NCBI RefSeq assembly: GCF_005930495.1
Contig: NZ_SJEX01000014.1
Coordinates: 1 to 64,000, forward strand
Source: Modestobacter excelsi
Lineage (GTDB): Bacteria > Actinomycetota > Actinomycetes > Mycobacteriales > Geodermatophilaceae
Direction: 5' to 3'
Length of the DNA stretch: 64,000 nucleotides
Made by a program: the position numbers and the translations under genes. The first letter of the stretch is position 1. Each line of letters opens with the position of its first letter. Below are positions 26,063 to 35,554 of the stretch, piece after piece. The notes below the pieces were generated by a model, which was not told the origin of the DNA, did no database searches, and worked only from the letters and a program-made list of their open reading frames with translations.

Positions 26063-26080
26063 GCGGGAATGGTAGCGCTG

Positions 26081-26117
26081 ATGGTGCGGTTACCACACCG
26101 TGAGGTAACCTCACCAT
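26081..26117. promoter_or_regulatory. Inverted repeat operator between marR and the ABC exporter
   Basis: ATGGTGCGGTTACC (26081-26094) and GGTAACCTCACCAT (26104-26117) are reverse complements with one mismatch, separated by nine bases. The site ends 22 bases before the exporter start and begins 18 bases before the MarR start, so a bound dimer could block both promoters. Confidence 0.75.
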
Positions 26118-26139
26118 CGATCCGGGAAGGGGTGGTCGC

Positions 26140-27975
26140 TTGGACGACGACACCGTGCAGGGCCGTGCAGGCGGGGGTCGCAGCGGCGGCCGGCCGGACC
26201 CGGCCGACAAGGCCCAGCTCGAGCGCTCGCCCGTCCGCTGGAGCCGCGTGGCCGGGCTGTTCCGCCCGTTCCGCTGGCAGCTGACCCTGGTGGTCGCGCT
26301 GATCGTGGCCTCCTCGGCCATCGCGCTCGCCACGCCGTTCCTCGTCCGGCTGGTCATCGACGAGGCACTCCCGCAGCAGGACGTGCGGCTGCTCGCCTGG
26401 GCCGTCGCCGGCATGGTCGCCGTCACCGCGGTGACCGCCGTCCTCGGCGTGCTGCAGACCTGGCTGTCCACGACCGTCGGCCAGCACGTCATGCACGGCC
26501 TGCGCACGTCGGTCTTCGCCCACCTGCAGCGCCAGTCGCTGGGTTTCTTCACCCGCACCAAGGGCGGCGAGGTGCAGTCGCGGCTGACCAACGACATCGG
26601 CGGCATGCAGTCGGTGGTCACCTCGACCGCCACCTCCTTCGCCTCCAACGCCACCACGGTCGTCGGCACGGCGTTGGCCATGGCCGCGCTGAGCTGGCGG
26701 CTGTCCCTGCTCTCCCTCGTCGTCCTGCCGCCGGCCATCTGGCTGACCCGCAAGGTGGCGCGGATGCGGCGCACCATCACCGCCCAGCGCCAGCGCCACC
26801 TCGCCGACCTGAACACCCAGGTCGAGGAGGGCCTCAGCGTCAGCGGCGTGCTGCTCGGCAAGACCCTCGGCGCGGGTCCCGCGCAGTCCCGGCGCTTCGC
26901 CGGGACGTCGGACGACCTGGTCGGGCTCGAGGTCCGCTCCCAGCTCGCCGGTCGCTGGCGGATGGCCACCATGAGCATCGTGTTCGCCGGCATCCCGGCG
27001 CTGATCTACCTGGCCGCCGGGCTGCCCGCGACGTCGGGCGGCATGACCATCGGCACGCTGGTCGCGTTCACCGCGCTGCAGGGCAACCTGTTCCGCCCGC
27101 TGATGGGCCTGCTGGACATCGGTGTCGCGCTGACCGCCTCGATGGCCCTGTTCAGCCGGGTGTTCGAGTACCTCGACCTGACCGTCGACATCGACGACCC
27201 TGCGCACCCCGTCCCGCTGACCGACGTCCGCGGCGAGGTCCGGTTCGACCACGTCGGCTTCCGCTACGACGACAGCTACGGAGCCGCGCTGGACGACGTC
27301 GACCTCGCCGTCCCCGCCGGCGCCACCCTCGCGCTGGTGGGCGAGACCGGCTCGGGCAAGAGCACGCTGGCCTCGCTCGTCGCCCGGCTCAACGACCCGA
27401 CGACCGGCCGGGTGACGATCGACGGCGTCGACGTCCGGGACGTGGCGCTCGCCGACCTGGCCCGGGTGGTCGGCGTCGTCTCCCAGGAGACCTACCTGCT
27501 GCACGGCACCATCCGGGAGAACCTGCGGCACGCCGAGCCCGACGCCACCGACGCGGAGATGGTCGACGCGGCCCGCCGGGCCCAGGTGCACGACGTGATC
27601 GCCGCGCTGCCCGACGGCTACGACACCGTGGTGGGCGCCCGTGGGCACCGGTTCTCCGGCGGGGAGAAGCAGCGGCTGGCCATCGCCCGCACGCTGCTCC
27701 GCGACCCGCGCGTCCTGGTGCTCGACGAGGCCACCAGCGCGCTGGACAACACGACCGAGCGCGCGGTGCAGGCCGCGCTGGACGAGGCGAGCCGCGGCCG
27801 GACGACGATCACCATCGCCCACCGGCTCTCCACCGTCCGGGACGCCGACCTGATCGCCGTCCTGGCGCACGGCCGGGTCGTCGAGCAGGGCACCCACGAC
27901 GAGCTGATCGCCCTCGGTGGGCGGTACGCCGAGCTGGCCGGGGCCGCCGAGCGCGAGGCCGTGCTCGCGGCCTGA
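26140..27975 (+). CDS. ABC transporter, fused permease-ATPase exporter
   Basis: The 611-residue half-transporter has six membrane helices (about 45-330) and one ATPase domain with Walker [11 protein letters not shown]-loop SQETYLL, signature FSGGEKQRL, Walker [13 protein letters not shown] and the His switch AHRLST. It works as a homodimer and probably exports a lipophilic compound or drug. The TTG at 26140 is placed by GGGAAGGGG; a GTG five codons later is the alternative start. It is regulated by the divergent MarR. Confidence 0.92.
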   Translation: MDDDTVQGRAGGGRSGGRPDPADKAQLERSPVRWSRVAGLFRPFRWQLTLVVALIVASSAIALATPFLVRLVIDEALPQQDVRLLAWAVAGMVAVTAVTAVLGVLQTWLSTTVGQHVMHGLRTSVFAHLQRQSLGFFTRTKGGEVQSRLTNDIGGMQSVVTSTATSFASNATTVVGTALAMAALSWRLSLLSLVVLPPAIWLTRKVARMRRTITAQRQRHLADLNTQVEEGLSVSGVLLGKTLGAGPAQSRRFAGTSDDLVGLEVRSQLAGRWRMATMSIVFAGIPALIYLAAGLPATSGGMTIGTLVAFTALQGNLFRPLMGLLDIGVALTASMALFSRVFEYLDLTVDIDDPAHPVPLTDVRGEVRFDHVGFRYDDSYGAALDDVDLAVPAGATLALVGETGSGKSTLASLVARLNDPTTGRVTIDGVDVRDVALADLARVVGVVSQETYLLHGTIRENLRHAEPDATDAEMVDAARRAQVHDVIAALPDGYDTVVGARGHRFSGGEKQRLAIARTLLRDPRVLVLDEATSALDNTTERAVQAALDEASRGRTTITIAHRLSTVRDADLIAVLAHGRVVEQGTHDELIALGGRYAELAGAAEREAVLAA

Positions 27976-27980
27976 GACGA

Positions 27981-28017
27981 CGACGGCCGCCGTCCCGACC
28001 CGGGACGGCGGCCGTCG
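27981..28017. terminator. Bidirectional terminator hairpin
   Basis: There is a perfect 17-bp stem (27981-27997 with 28001-28017) and a three-base loop, between the stops of the exporter and the convergent SDR gene. No T-run follows, as is common in this genome. Confidence 0.8.
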
Positions 28018-28023
28018 CGGTGG

Positions 28024-28845
28024 TCAGCCCTGGGCGACCTTGGAGACGTGCTCCCACTCGCGCCACTCGGCCAGCCGGGACTCGTAGTCGCGGGTGGCGA
28101 TGCCCAGCGGGCCGTCCCCGAAGAAGACCCGCAGCGGCGGGTTCTCCGCGTCGACGACCGCCAGGACGGCGGCGCGGCTGGCCGTCGGGTCGCCCGGCGT
28201 GGCCACGCGGGCCTTGCGCTGCTCGGCGGCCTTCTCCCGGTAGGTGTCGTAGGCCGGGTTCGACTGCGCGTGCTTGGCGGAGGCGCCACCCCAGTCGGTG
28301 GAGAACCCGCCCGGCTCGATCAGCGTGACCTTGATGCCGAAGTCGGCGACCTCGGCGGCCAGCGACTGGCTGAACGCCTCGAGCGCCCACTTGGAGGCGT
28401 TGTAGATGCCGATGTTCGGGAACGCGGAGATCCCGCCGATGCTCGACACCTGCAGGAAGTGCCCCGAACCCTGCTCGCGCAGGTAGGGCAGCGCCGCCTG
28501 GGTGACGAACAGCGCGCCGAACACGTTGGTGTCGAACTGCGCCCGCGCCTCGGCCTCGGAGATCTCCTCGATCATCCCGAACTGGCCGTAGCCGGCGTTG
28601 TTGACGACGACGTCGAGCCGGCCGAAGTGCTCGTGGGCCTGCGCGACGGCCGCGAACACGGCGGCCCGGTCGTCGACGTCGAGCTTGATCGGCAGCACGC
28701 TGTCGCCGAACTGCTGCACCAGGTCGTCCAGGGACGACGTGTCGCGGGCGGTGGCGGCGACGCTGTCGCCGCGCTCGAGGGCCGCGATCGACCACTCCTT
28801 GCCGAAGCCGCGCGACGCGCCGGTGATGAACCAGGTCTTGGCCAT
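28024..28845 (-). CDS. SDR family oxidoreductase
   Basis: The 273-residue protein has TGASRGFG at about 8-15, NNAG (VVVNNAGYGQFG) at about 86, and catalytic Ser (VSSIGG) and Tyr-x3-Lys (YNASK). It is of the cis-retinol dehydrogenase-like type with an extended C-terminus. AGAGGAA precedes the ATG. It is divergent from an old yellow enzyme gene, with a perfect 24-bp palindrome in the shared 144-base gap. Together the two could handle reactive carbonyls. Confidence 0.9.
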   Translation of the reverse strand: MAKTWFITGASRGFGKEWSIAALERGDSVAATARDTSSLDDLVQQFGDSVLPIKLDVDDRAAVFAAVAQAHEHFGRLDVVVNNAGYGQFGMIEEISEAEARAQFDTNVFGALFVTQAALPYLREQGSGHFLQVSSIGGISAFPNIGIYNASKWALEAFSQSLAAEVADFGIKVTLIEPGGFSTDWGGASAKHAQSNPAYDTYREKAAEQRKARVATPGDPTASRAAVLAVVDAENPPLRVFFGDGPLGIATRDYESRLAEWREWEHVSKVAQG

Positions 28846-28915
28846 GGGTGCTGTTCCTCTCGTAGAGCGTCCGGGGTCTCCCAGCGCACAGCACCGTGGT
28901 TGTGTTCCGCCCTGC

Positions 28916-28939
28916 TCGCCGAAGGCATGCCTTCGGCGA
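28916..28939. promoter_or_regulatory. Perfect 24-bp palindrome between the SDR and old yellow enzyme genes
   Basis: The centre is GAAGGCATGCCTTC, extended on both sides to 12-bp arms without mismatch. It lies 71 bases from the SDR start and 84 or 51 bases from the possible reductase starts. The position suggests an operator for a dimeric regulator, possibly a TetR or LysR type not encoded here. Confidence 0.6.
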
Positions 28940-29022
28940 AACTCGGGACGGCGGGGCGTGACGCGCGCCGCAGTCGGTGCCGTCCCGGAATGGTGAGCCT
29001 GCGCAACCACCTTGTCCCTGGC

Positions 29023-30099
29023 ATGGACTTGTTCTCCCCCGTCACCCTCGGCGACATCGAGCTCGCCAACCGCGTCGTCATGGCCCCGTTGACCCGCCTG
29101 CGGTCCGGTTCGGCCGGCGTCCCCGGTGACCTCGTCGTCGAGCACTACCGCCAGCGGGCCGGCCTCGGCCTGATCATCACCGAGGGCACCTACCCGAACG
29201 CCGAGTCGCGGGCCTACCCCGGCCAGCCCGGCATCGCCACCGACGAGCAGGCGGCCGGCTGGCGCCGGGTCGCTGACGCGGTGCACGCCGAGGGTGGCCG
29301 GATCGTCATGCAGGTGATGCACGGCGGCCGCGTCTCGCATCCCGACATCACCGGCACCGACCGGATCGTCGCGCCCTCGGCCATCGCCATCCAGGGCGAG
29401 GCGCACACCGCCACCGGCAAGGTGCCCTACCCGGTGCCGCACGCGCTGACCACCGAGGAGGTCCGCAGCACGCTGGCCGACATCGTGGCCGCGTCCACGC
29501 GCGCCGTCGAGGCGGGCCTGGACGGCGTCGAGGTGCACAGCGCCAACGGCTACCTGCTGCACGAGTTCCTGTCGCCGAACACCAACCAGCGCACCGATGA
29601 GTACGGCGGCACGCCGGAGAACCGGGCGCGCGCCGTTCTCGAGGTCGTCACCGCGATCGCCGCGGAGATCGGCGCCGGCAAGGTCAGCATCCGCATCTCC
29701 CCGATGCACCACGTCCAGGGGATGCACGAGGTCGACGAGGCCGACGTCCGCGCGACCTACGGCCACCTGCTCGACGCCCTCCGCCCGCTGGGCCTGGCCT
29801 ACGCGTCGGTGCTGCACTCCGACCCGGCCGGGGAGCTCGTCCAGGAGCTGCGCCGCCGGTTCGACGGCCCGTGGATCGCCAACAGCGGCTTCGGCACGGT
29901 GACCACCCGCGAGGAGGCCGTTGCGCTGATCGACGCCGCGCACGCCGATGCGGTCGCCGTCGGCCGCCCGGTCATCGCCAACCCCGACCTGGTCGAGCGG
30001 TGGGCGGGTCAGCACCCGGAGAACGAGCCGGACGCCGCGACGTTCTACGCCGCTGGCGCCGAGGGCTACACCGACTACCCGGTGCTCGCCCAGAGCTGA
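29023..30099 (+). CDS. Alkene reductase (old yellow enzyme family)
   Basis: It has 358 residues from the ATG at 29023 (MDLFSPVTLG); an ATG at 28990 would add 11. This FMN barrel has VVMAPLTRLRS near the start, the HGGRVSH loop, the substrate-binding pair in VEVHSANGYLLHEFLSP, and C-terminal FMN phosphate residues (VAVGRPVIANP). It reduces activated C=C bonds with NAD(P)H. No clear ribosome-binding site precedes 29023. It ends facing the polyketide operon, with a hairpin between. Confidence 0.92.
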   Translation: MDLFSPVTLGDIELANRVVMAPLTRLRSGSAGVPGDLVVEHYRQRAGLGLIITEGTYPNAESRAYPGQPGIATDEQAAGWRRVADAVHAEGGRIVMQVMHGGRVSHPDITGTDRIVAPSAIAIQGEAHTATGKVPYPVPHALTTEEVRSTLADIVAASTRAVEAGLDGVEVHSANGYLLHEFLSPNTNQRTDEYGGTPENRARAVLEVVTAIAAEIGAGKVSIRISPMHHVQGMHEVDEADVRATYGHLLDALRPLGLAYASVLHSDPAGELVQELRRRFDGPWIANSGFGTVTTREEAVALIDAAHADAVAVGRPVIANPDLVERWAGQHPENEPDAATFYAAGAEGYTDYPVLAQS

Positions 30100-30112
30100 G
30101 CAGTTCCGCACC

Positions 30113-30149
30113 CGAGGGGCCCGGCAGCCGTCCGCTGCCGGACCCCTCG
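30113..30149. terminator. Bidirectional terminator at the end of the polyketide operon
   Basis: Arms 30113-30128 and 30134-30149 pair with one mismatch around a five-base loop (GAGGGG...CGGCAGC with GCTGCCG...CCCCTC). It lies between the stops of the convergent reductase and monooxygenase genes. Confidence 0.75.
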
Positions 30150-30159
30150 AGGTCTGCGG

Positions 30160-33015
30160 TCAGCCGGCGAAGACCCCCGCCAGGTGCTCCCGCACCACGG
30201 CGTCGGTCACCACCCGGGTGCGGAGGCCGACGTGCCCGTCGGGCCGCACCAGGTACGCCGCCGTCCCGCTGTCCGGGACGCCGTAGGCGGCGGCGAAGCC
30301 GCCCTGCGCGTCCCGGACGACCGGCAGGTCGACCAGCGGCGGCACCGTGGCGTCCGGGGCTGCGACCAGGTAGGGGTGCACCTGGCCCTGGGTCGACTGC
30401 CGGACCGACGCGGCCAGCTTCTCCAGTGCCGCGAGGTCCTCCTCGCCGACCCCGGCACCGGCGTACAGCAGCAGGGTCGCGTGCGTCCCGCGGGTCAGGT
30501 CGAACAGCCGGAGGTCGTGCGCGACGCCGAAGCGGCGCAGCCCCAGGACGTCCGGCGCCCGGTACCCGGGCTGCGGACCACCGGCGAAGCCCTCCCGGTC
30601 GGTCACCTCCCCGACCAGCGGGCTCCCGGCGTAGTTCATCGTCATCTGCATCTCGAGCAGGAACTGCGCCTTCTCGTCCTCCATGTCCATCTCGTCGGTG
30701 AACGCGATGGCGACGGCGCGGTCGACGATCGCCTTGCCCGCCGGACGCCGCTCGGCGTCGTAGCTGTCGAGCAGACCCGGCGCGGCCAGCCCCCGGACGG
30801 CGAGCGCGAGCTTCCAGCCCAGGTTCCAGGCGTCCTGGATCCCGGTGTTCATGCCCTGCCCACCGGCCGGTGGGTGCAGGTGCGCGGCGTCCCCGGCGAC
30901 GAAGACCCGGCCCTCCCGGTACCGGTCGACGATCCCGTGCTTGACCCGGAAGATCGACGACCAGCGCAGGTTGCTCGCGGTCGCGCCCGCCGGCCCCACG
31001 TCGTCGATCGCCGCCTGGATGTCGGCGAGCGTCGGCGGGGTGTACTCCTGCCAGAACCCGGGTGGCACCACGCCCGAGCCGATCGTCTTCTGCAGCGGCT
31101 CGGGGGCCAGCGTGGCGATCCGGTAGCGGTTGCGGCCCTTGAGCGGGACGCAGACCAGCATGCCGGTGAACGCACCGTCCTCCTCGATCCGCACCCAGCG
31201 GACCAGGTGACCCGGCGGCATGTCCCAGTCGACGTCGACGTCGCCCAGCATGAACAGCTGCGGGAACATCGACACCCCGCCCTCGAAGTCCAGCCCGAGC
31301 CCGGCCCGCACCACGCTGTGCGCACCGTCGCAGCCGACCAGGTACTGCGCCCGGGTGGTCTCGGTCTCCCCCGACGGGAGCCGCAGCTGCGCGGTGACCC
31401 CGTCGTCGTCCTGGCTGAAGCCGACCAGCTCCACCCCGCGCTCGACGGCGACGCCGTGCGCGAGCAGCCTCGCGGTGAGCAGCCGCTCGGTGTCGTACTG
31501 GGGGAGCCCCAGGTGGGCGTAGGGGAGCTCGTCGAGGCCGGCCCAGTCGACCTGGTGGGTCTGCTTGCCGTTGACGAACACCGTCTGCCCGTGCAGCCAG
31601 ATCCCGGCGTCCATCGCCTCGGCGACGATGCCCTGGTCCTCCCAGATCTCCATCGTCCGGCAGTGGATGCCGATCGCCTTGTCCGCCTGGGTCGCCGCCT
31701 GCGCCCGCTTGTCGACGACGCGGACGGCGATGCCCCGGCGGGCGAGCTCCAGGGCGTGGGTCAGCCCGGCCGGGCCGGCACCGGCCACGAGCACCTCGAC
31801 GTCCCCGCCGACGGTGCGCGGGGTGATCGGCCCCGGGACGGGTGCGGCGGCGTGCTGCGTGCCCGGCGCCTCGACGAACTCCTGCACGGGTGCACTGGGC
31901 ACCGGCGCGGGCTCGACCGGCGCGGACACCCGCGGCGCCGGGGCCGGTGCCGCAGCCGCGACCGGTGCGGCCGCGACCGGCTGGGCCGGACCGGTGGACC
32001 CGGCGGCCGGCTCGGGGAGCGGCCAGCCGCCGCCACCGGCCTCCACCGGGCGGTAGCGGATCTCGAAGTGCCGGCGGTTGAACTCGACCGACAGCCAGCG
32101 GATCAGCGCTGCGCTCTGGTCGGCGTGCGAGGGGTCGTCGACCCAGGTGATGAAGTCCTGCTCGGACTCCCACTCGGCGAAGATGTGGTACCTCGGCGCG
32201 CCGATCTCCTTGAGCAGCTCCTCCCGGATCAGCCCGGGCGTGCCGCGCAGGGTGGCGGTCGTCCTGGCGTAGGCGGCCTCGAAGGCATCCTCCTCGCCCG
32301 GCTCGACCCGGGTGCTGATGTCGATCCGGACGTGCGGTCGCGTCGTCGGCTCCGCCGACCCGCCACCGGCCTCGGCCGGACGGTGCCGGATCTCGTAGTG
32401 CTGGCGGTTGAACTCCACCGACAGCCAGCGGATCAGCGCGGCGCTCTGGTCGGCGTGCGAGGGGTCGTCGACCCAGGTGATGAAGTCCTGCTCGGACTCC
32501 CACTCGGCGAAGATGTGGTACCTCGGCGCGCCGATCTCCTTGAGCAGCTCCTCCCGGATCAGCCCGGGGGTGCCGCGCAGGGTGGCGGTGGTCCTGGCGT
32601 AGGCGGCCTCGAAGGCCTCCTCCTGGCCCTCGTCGACCCGGGTGCTGATGTCGATCCGGACGTGCGGCGGCCGGTCGTCCTCGGCGGGCTGCCCGCCGTC
32701 GACGGTGTACAGCAGCTCGTAGGTGCTGCGTGACGCGTCCTCCCGCAGCTCGCGCAGCGCCTCGGTGAGCGTCTCCCGGGCACTGCTGCGGCCGAACGCG
32801 TCGACCGCGGCACGGTCGACCCAGTCGCTGGTGATCACGAAGGTCCGCGGGTCGTCGGCGTCGCGCACGAGCTCCTGCCGCAGGTTGCCGGGGACCTTGC
32901 TGATCTCCGCCGCCGCCCGCCGCCAGTTCTGCTCGAACTCCGCCTCGCACCCCTCCCGCGTGCGCATCCGCAACAGGGTGCGCACCACCGGGGCCTTCTC
33001 GGTCGCTGCCGTCAT
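30160..33015 (-). CDS. Triple-ABM FAD-dependent aromatic monooxygenase
   Basis: The 951-residue protein has three ABM (antibiotic biosynthesis monooxygenase, ferredoxin-like) domains at about 8-105, 116-210 and 226-320, a Pro/Ala linker at about 321-415, an FAD hydroxylase of the PheA/TfdB-UbiH group (GAGPAG at 422-427, and the FAD motif GDAAHLHPPAGGQGMN), and a thioredoxin-like C-terminal domain. Single ABM proteins oxidise polyketide quinols to quinones without cofactor, and the FAD enzymes hydroxylate aromatic rings, so two late oxidations may be joined in one chain (inference). ABM domains 2 and 3 are almost identical. The gene is last in the operon, with an ATGA overlap with the chain-length factor gene. 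Confidence 0.93.
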   Translation of the reverse strand: MTAATEKAPVVRTLLRMRTREGCEAEFEQNWRRAAAEISKVPGNLRQELVRDADDPRTFVITSDWVDRAAVDAFGRSSARETLTEALRELREDASRSTYELLYTVDGGQPAEDDRPPHVRIDISTRVDEGQEEAFEAAYARTTATLRGTPGLIREELLKEIGAPRYHIFAEWESEQDFITWVDDPSHADQSAALIRWLSVEFNRQHYEIRHRPAEAGGGSAEPTTRPHVRIDISTRVEPGEEDAFEAAYARTTATLRGTPGLIREELLKEIGAPRYHIFAEWESEQDFITWVDDPSHADQSAALIRWLSVEFNRRHFEIRYRPVEAGGGGWPLPEPAAGSTGPAQPVAAAPVAAAAPAPAPRVSAPVEPAPVPSAPVQEFVEAPGTQHAAAPVPGPITPRTVGGDVEVLVAGAGPAGLTHALELARRGIAVRVVDKRAQAATQADKAIGIHCRTMEIWEDQGIVAEAMDAGIWLHGQTVFVNGKQTHQVDWAGLDELPYAHLGLPQYDTERLLTARLLAHGVAVERGVELVGFSQDDDGVTAQLRLPSGETETTRAQYLVGCDGAHSVVRAGLGLDFEGGVSMFPQLFMLGDVDVDWDMPPGHLVRWVRIEEDGAFTGMLVCVPLKGRNRYRIATLAPEPLQKTIGSGVVPPGFWQEYTPPTLADIQAAIDDVGPAGATASNLRWSSIFRVKHGIVDRYREGRVFVAGDAAHLHPPAGGQGMNTGIQDAWNLGWKLALAVRGLAAPGLLDSYDAERRPAGKAIVDRAVAIAFTDEMDMEDEKAQFLLEMQMTMNYAGSPLVGEVTDREGFAGGPQPGYRAPDVLGLRRFGVAHDLRLFDLTRGTHATLLLYAGAGVGEEDLAALEKLAASVRQSTQGQVHPYLVAAPDATVPPLVDLPVVRDAQGGFAAAYGVPDSGTAAYLVRPDGHVGLRTRVVTDAVVREHLAGVFAG
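32050..32670. repeat. 330-bp tandem duplication (ABM domains 2 and 3)
   Basis: Two copies at about 32050-32340 and 32380-32670 have an exact offset of 330 bases (110 codons) and only scattered base differences over the inner 200 bases. The near-identity at synonymous sites points to a recent duplication or ongoing gene conversion. Confidence 0.92.
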
Positions 33016-34253
33016 GCTGCCTGCTCCTCCTGGTGTCGGCGCAGCACCAGGCTGCTGTTGAAGCCCCCGAAGCCACGGGCGAGGACGACGACGGTCCCGA
33101 CGTCCTGCACCCGGTTCTGCTGCACGAGGTCGACACCCGGCGCGTCGACCGGGTCGTCGAGGTGGGCGGTGCCGGGCACGATGCCGTCCCGGATGGCCAG
33201 CAGCGCGGTCGCCACGTTGAGCGCCGAGCCACCGGCCATCAGCCGCCCGGTCCAGGACGAGGGGGCCGTCACCGGTACCGGTGTGGCCCGCCCGCCGAAG
33301 ACCCGCTGGAGCGCCTCGAGCTCCAGCGCGTCCAGCTCGGGCACCCCGGCCCCGTCGGCGAGGACCAGGTCGACCTCGTCCGGCGTCACCCCGGCGTCGG
33401 CCAGGGAGAGCCGGATCGCCCGGGCGTACTGGGTGGCGTCGGGTGCGGGGTCCTCGTGGTGGTGGGCGTCGTGCGTGGCGCCGTAGCCGGCGACCTCGCC
33501 CCAGACCTGCCGTGCGCCCCGGGCGCGGGCGGCGCCCGGCTCCTCCAGCAGCAGGATCGCGCCGCCCTCGCCGATCACGTGACCGTTGGCCCGGTGGTCG
33601 AACGGCTTGTAGGCGTCCTCGGGCCGGGTCGCCGTCGACAGCCGGCCGCTGGTCGCCTGGCACAGGAGCGCGTACGGCGTCACGCCGGCCTCGGTGCCGC
33701 CGACCAGGACGGCGGGCGTGCCGCGGCGCGCGACCCGGCGGGCCCAGCCGATGCTGTCCAGCCCGCCCGCGCCCTCGCTGACCACCACGCCGGAGGGGCC
33801 CTTGTAGCCGTCGCGGATGGAGAGCTGCCCGGTGCTGGCCGCGTAGAACCAGGCGATCGACTGGTAGGCGCCGACCGACTTGGGTCCCTTCGCCCACAGC
33901 CCCTGGATCTCGTGCTGGCTGAACTCGTTGCCGCCGGAGCCGGCCGCCAGGAACACCGAGGTCGCGTAGGCGTCCTCGGGCGCCTCGTAGCCCGCGTCCT
34001 GCGCGGCCAGCGTCGCGGCCGCCAGCGACGTCCAGGTCCAGCGGTCGGTCTGCACCATCAGCTGCGGCGCCACGAACGCCTTCGGGTCGAAGTCGCGGAT
34101 CTGCCCGGCCAGCGTCACGCCGTACTGGTCGGTGTCGAAGCCCTCGATCGGCCGGATGGCCGGCTCCCCGCGGACGAGGGAGGACCAGTGCGCCTCGACG
34201 CCGACGCCGGTGGGGGCGACGACGCCGATCCCGGTCACCAGCAGCCCGGTCAT
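33012..34253 (-). CDS. Type II polyketide chain-length factor (KS-beta)
   Basis: The 413-residue ketosynthase-fold protein has no active-site Cys. The corresponding loop reads [14 protein letters not shown], so Gly161 replaces the Gln that most chain-length factors carry here and that has been linked to malonyl decarboxylation. It forms a heterodimer with KS-alpha and sets chain length. The ATG overlaps the KS-alpha stop and its own stop overlaps the next ATG (ATGA both times). The product length cannot be deduced from sequence alone. Confidence 0.93.
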   Translation of the reverse strand: MTGLLVTGIGVVAPTGVGVEAHWSSLVRGEPAIRPIEGFDTDQYGVTLAGQIRDFDPKAFVAPQLMVQTDRWTWTSLAAATLAAQDAGYEAPEDAYATSVFLAAGSGGNEFSQHEIQGLWAKGPKSVGAYQSIAWFYAASTGQLSIRDGYKGPSGVVVSEGAGGLDSIGWARRVARRGTPAVLVGGTEAGVTPYALLCQATSGRLSTATRPEDAYKPFDHRANGHVIGEGGAILLLEEPGAARARGARQVWGEVAGYGATHDAHHHEDPAPDATQYARAIRLSLADAGVTPDEVDLVLADGAGVPELDALELEALQRVFGGRATPVPVTAPSSWTGRLMAGGSALNVATALLAIRDGIVPGTAHLDDPVDAPGVDLVQQNRVQDVGTVVVLARGFGGFNSSLVLRRHQEEQAA

Positions 34254-35554
34254 GCGCTCCTCCTCGTCGGGGAGGCCAGCACGATCGCCGACTGGAAGCC
34301 GCCGAAGCCGCTGCCGACCGACAGTGCGACGTCCACCTTCTGCTCGCGGGCGGTGTTGGGCACGTAGTCCAGGTCGCACTCGGGGTCGGGCACCCCGTAG
34401 TTGGCCGTCGGCGGCACCACGCCGCGCTTGACCGCCAGCGCGGTGGCGGCGATCTCGATCGACCCGATCGCGCCGAGCGAGTGCCCGACCATCGACTTGA
34501 TCGAGCTCATCGACACCTGCTGGGCGGTCGGGCCCAGGCTGCGCTTGACCGCGGCGGTCTCGTGGCGGTCGTTCTGCTTCGTGCCCGAGCCGTGGGCGTT
34601 GACGTAGCCGACCTCGTCGGGGTCGATCCGGCCCTGGTCCAACGCCAGCCCGATGGCCTCGGCCATCTCGATGCCGTCGGGCCGCAGACCGGTCATGTGG
34701 AAGGCGTTGCACCGGTTGGCGTAGCCGCTGACCTCGCAGTACACCTCCGCGCCGCGCTGCCGGGCGTGGTCGAGCTCCTCCAGCACCAGCACCGCGGCAC
34801 CCTCGCCCATGACGAAGCCGTCCCGGCGGGCGTCGAAGGGCTTGGAGGCGTGCTCGGGGTCGGCGTTGTTGGCGGTCGTCGCCCGGATGGTGTCGAAGCA
34901 GGCCATCGAGATCGGGGAGATGGGGGCGTCGCTGGCCCCGGCGATCACCACGTCGGCGTCGCCGTCCTCGATCAGCTGGGCGCCGTAGCCGACCGCGTCG
35001 ATGCCCGAGGTGCAGCCGGTGGAGACCACGGTGGCCGGCCCGTGGGCGCCGAAGCGCACCGCCAGCTCGGTGGCCCCGCAGCTGGGCACCAGCGCCTGGT
35101 GCAGGAACCGAGTGGCGTACCGCGGGTCGACCAGCCAGTGCTTCCCCGCGTCGCTGACCGCGACGTACTCGTTCTCCAGCCGCATGGTCGCCCCGACCGC
35201 GCTGCCCAGGGTCACCCCGACCCGGTCCGGGTCCGGGGCGTCGTCCGCGCCGCCGGCCCCGAAGGTCAGCCCGCTGTCCGCGACGGCCTCGTCGGCGGCC
35301 ACCATCGCCATCTGCACGAACCGGTCGTTGCGGTGCACCTCGTGGGCGGTCAGGCCCAGCTTGCGCCCGTCGAAGTCGACCTCGGCCGCCACCTGCGAGC
35401 GGAAGCGGCTCGGGTCGAAGAAGGTGATCCGCCGGGTCGCCGTCCGGCCGGCGGTGATCATCTCCCAGAAGCCCTCGCGGCCCATCGAGCCGGGGGCGAC
35501 CACGCCGATGCCGGTGATGACGACCCGGCGTCCCGAGGGGGTGGGGGTGCTCAC
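34250..35554 (-). CDS. Type II polyketide ketosynthase (KS-alpha)
   Basis: The 434-residue protein has active-site Cys181 in [12 protein letters not shown] and the two catalytic histidines His321 ([11 protein letters not shown]) and His358 ([12 protein letters not shown]). It condenses malonyl units on the acyl carrier protein as a dimer with the chain-length factor. The GTG start overlaps the cupin stop codon. In most type II clusters the ACP follows KS-beta, whereas here it lies five genes upstream. Confidence 0.97.
   Translation of the reverse strand: MSTPTPSGRRVVITGIGVVAPGSMGREGFWEMITAGRTATRRITFFDPSRFRSQVAAEVDFDGRKLGLTAHEVHRNDRFVQMAMVAADEAVADSGLTFGAGGADDAPDPDRVGVTLGSAVGATMRLENEYVAVSDAGKHWLVDPRYATRFLHQALVPSCGATELAVRFGAHGPATVVSTGCTSGIDAVGYGAQLIEDGDADVVIAGASDAPISPISMACFDTIRATTANNADPEHASKPFDARRDGFVMGEGAAVLVLEELDHARQRGAEVYCEVSGYANRCNAFHMTGLRPDGIEMAEAIGLALDQGRIDPDEVGYVNAHGSGTKQNDRHETAAVKRSLGPTAQQVSMSSIKSMVGHSLGAIGSIEIAATALAVKRGVVPPTANYGVPDPECDLDYVPNTAREQKVDVALSVGSGFGGFQSAIVLASPTRRSA

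Noticed and set aside
28024-30099. SDR and alkene reductase as part of the polyketide operon
   Set aside because: They are divergent from each other, have their own palindromic promoter and are separated from the operon by a terminator hairpin on the other strand. A supporting role cannot be excluded but is not shown.
32050-32670. Duplicated ABM segment as an insertion sequence
   Set aside because: There is no transposase or terminal inverted repeat, and the copies are in frame and encode complete domains.
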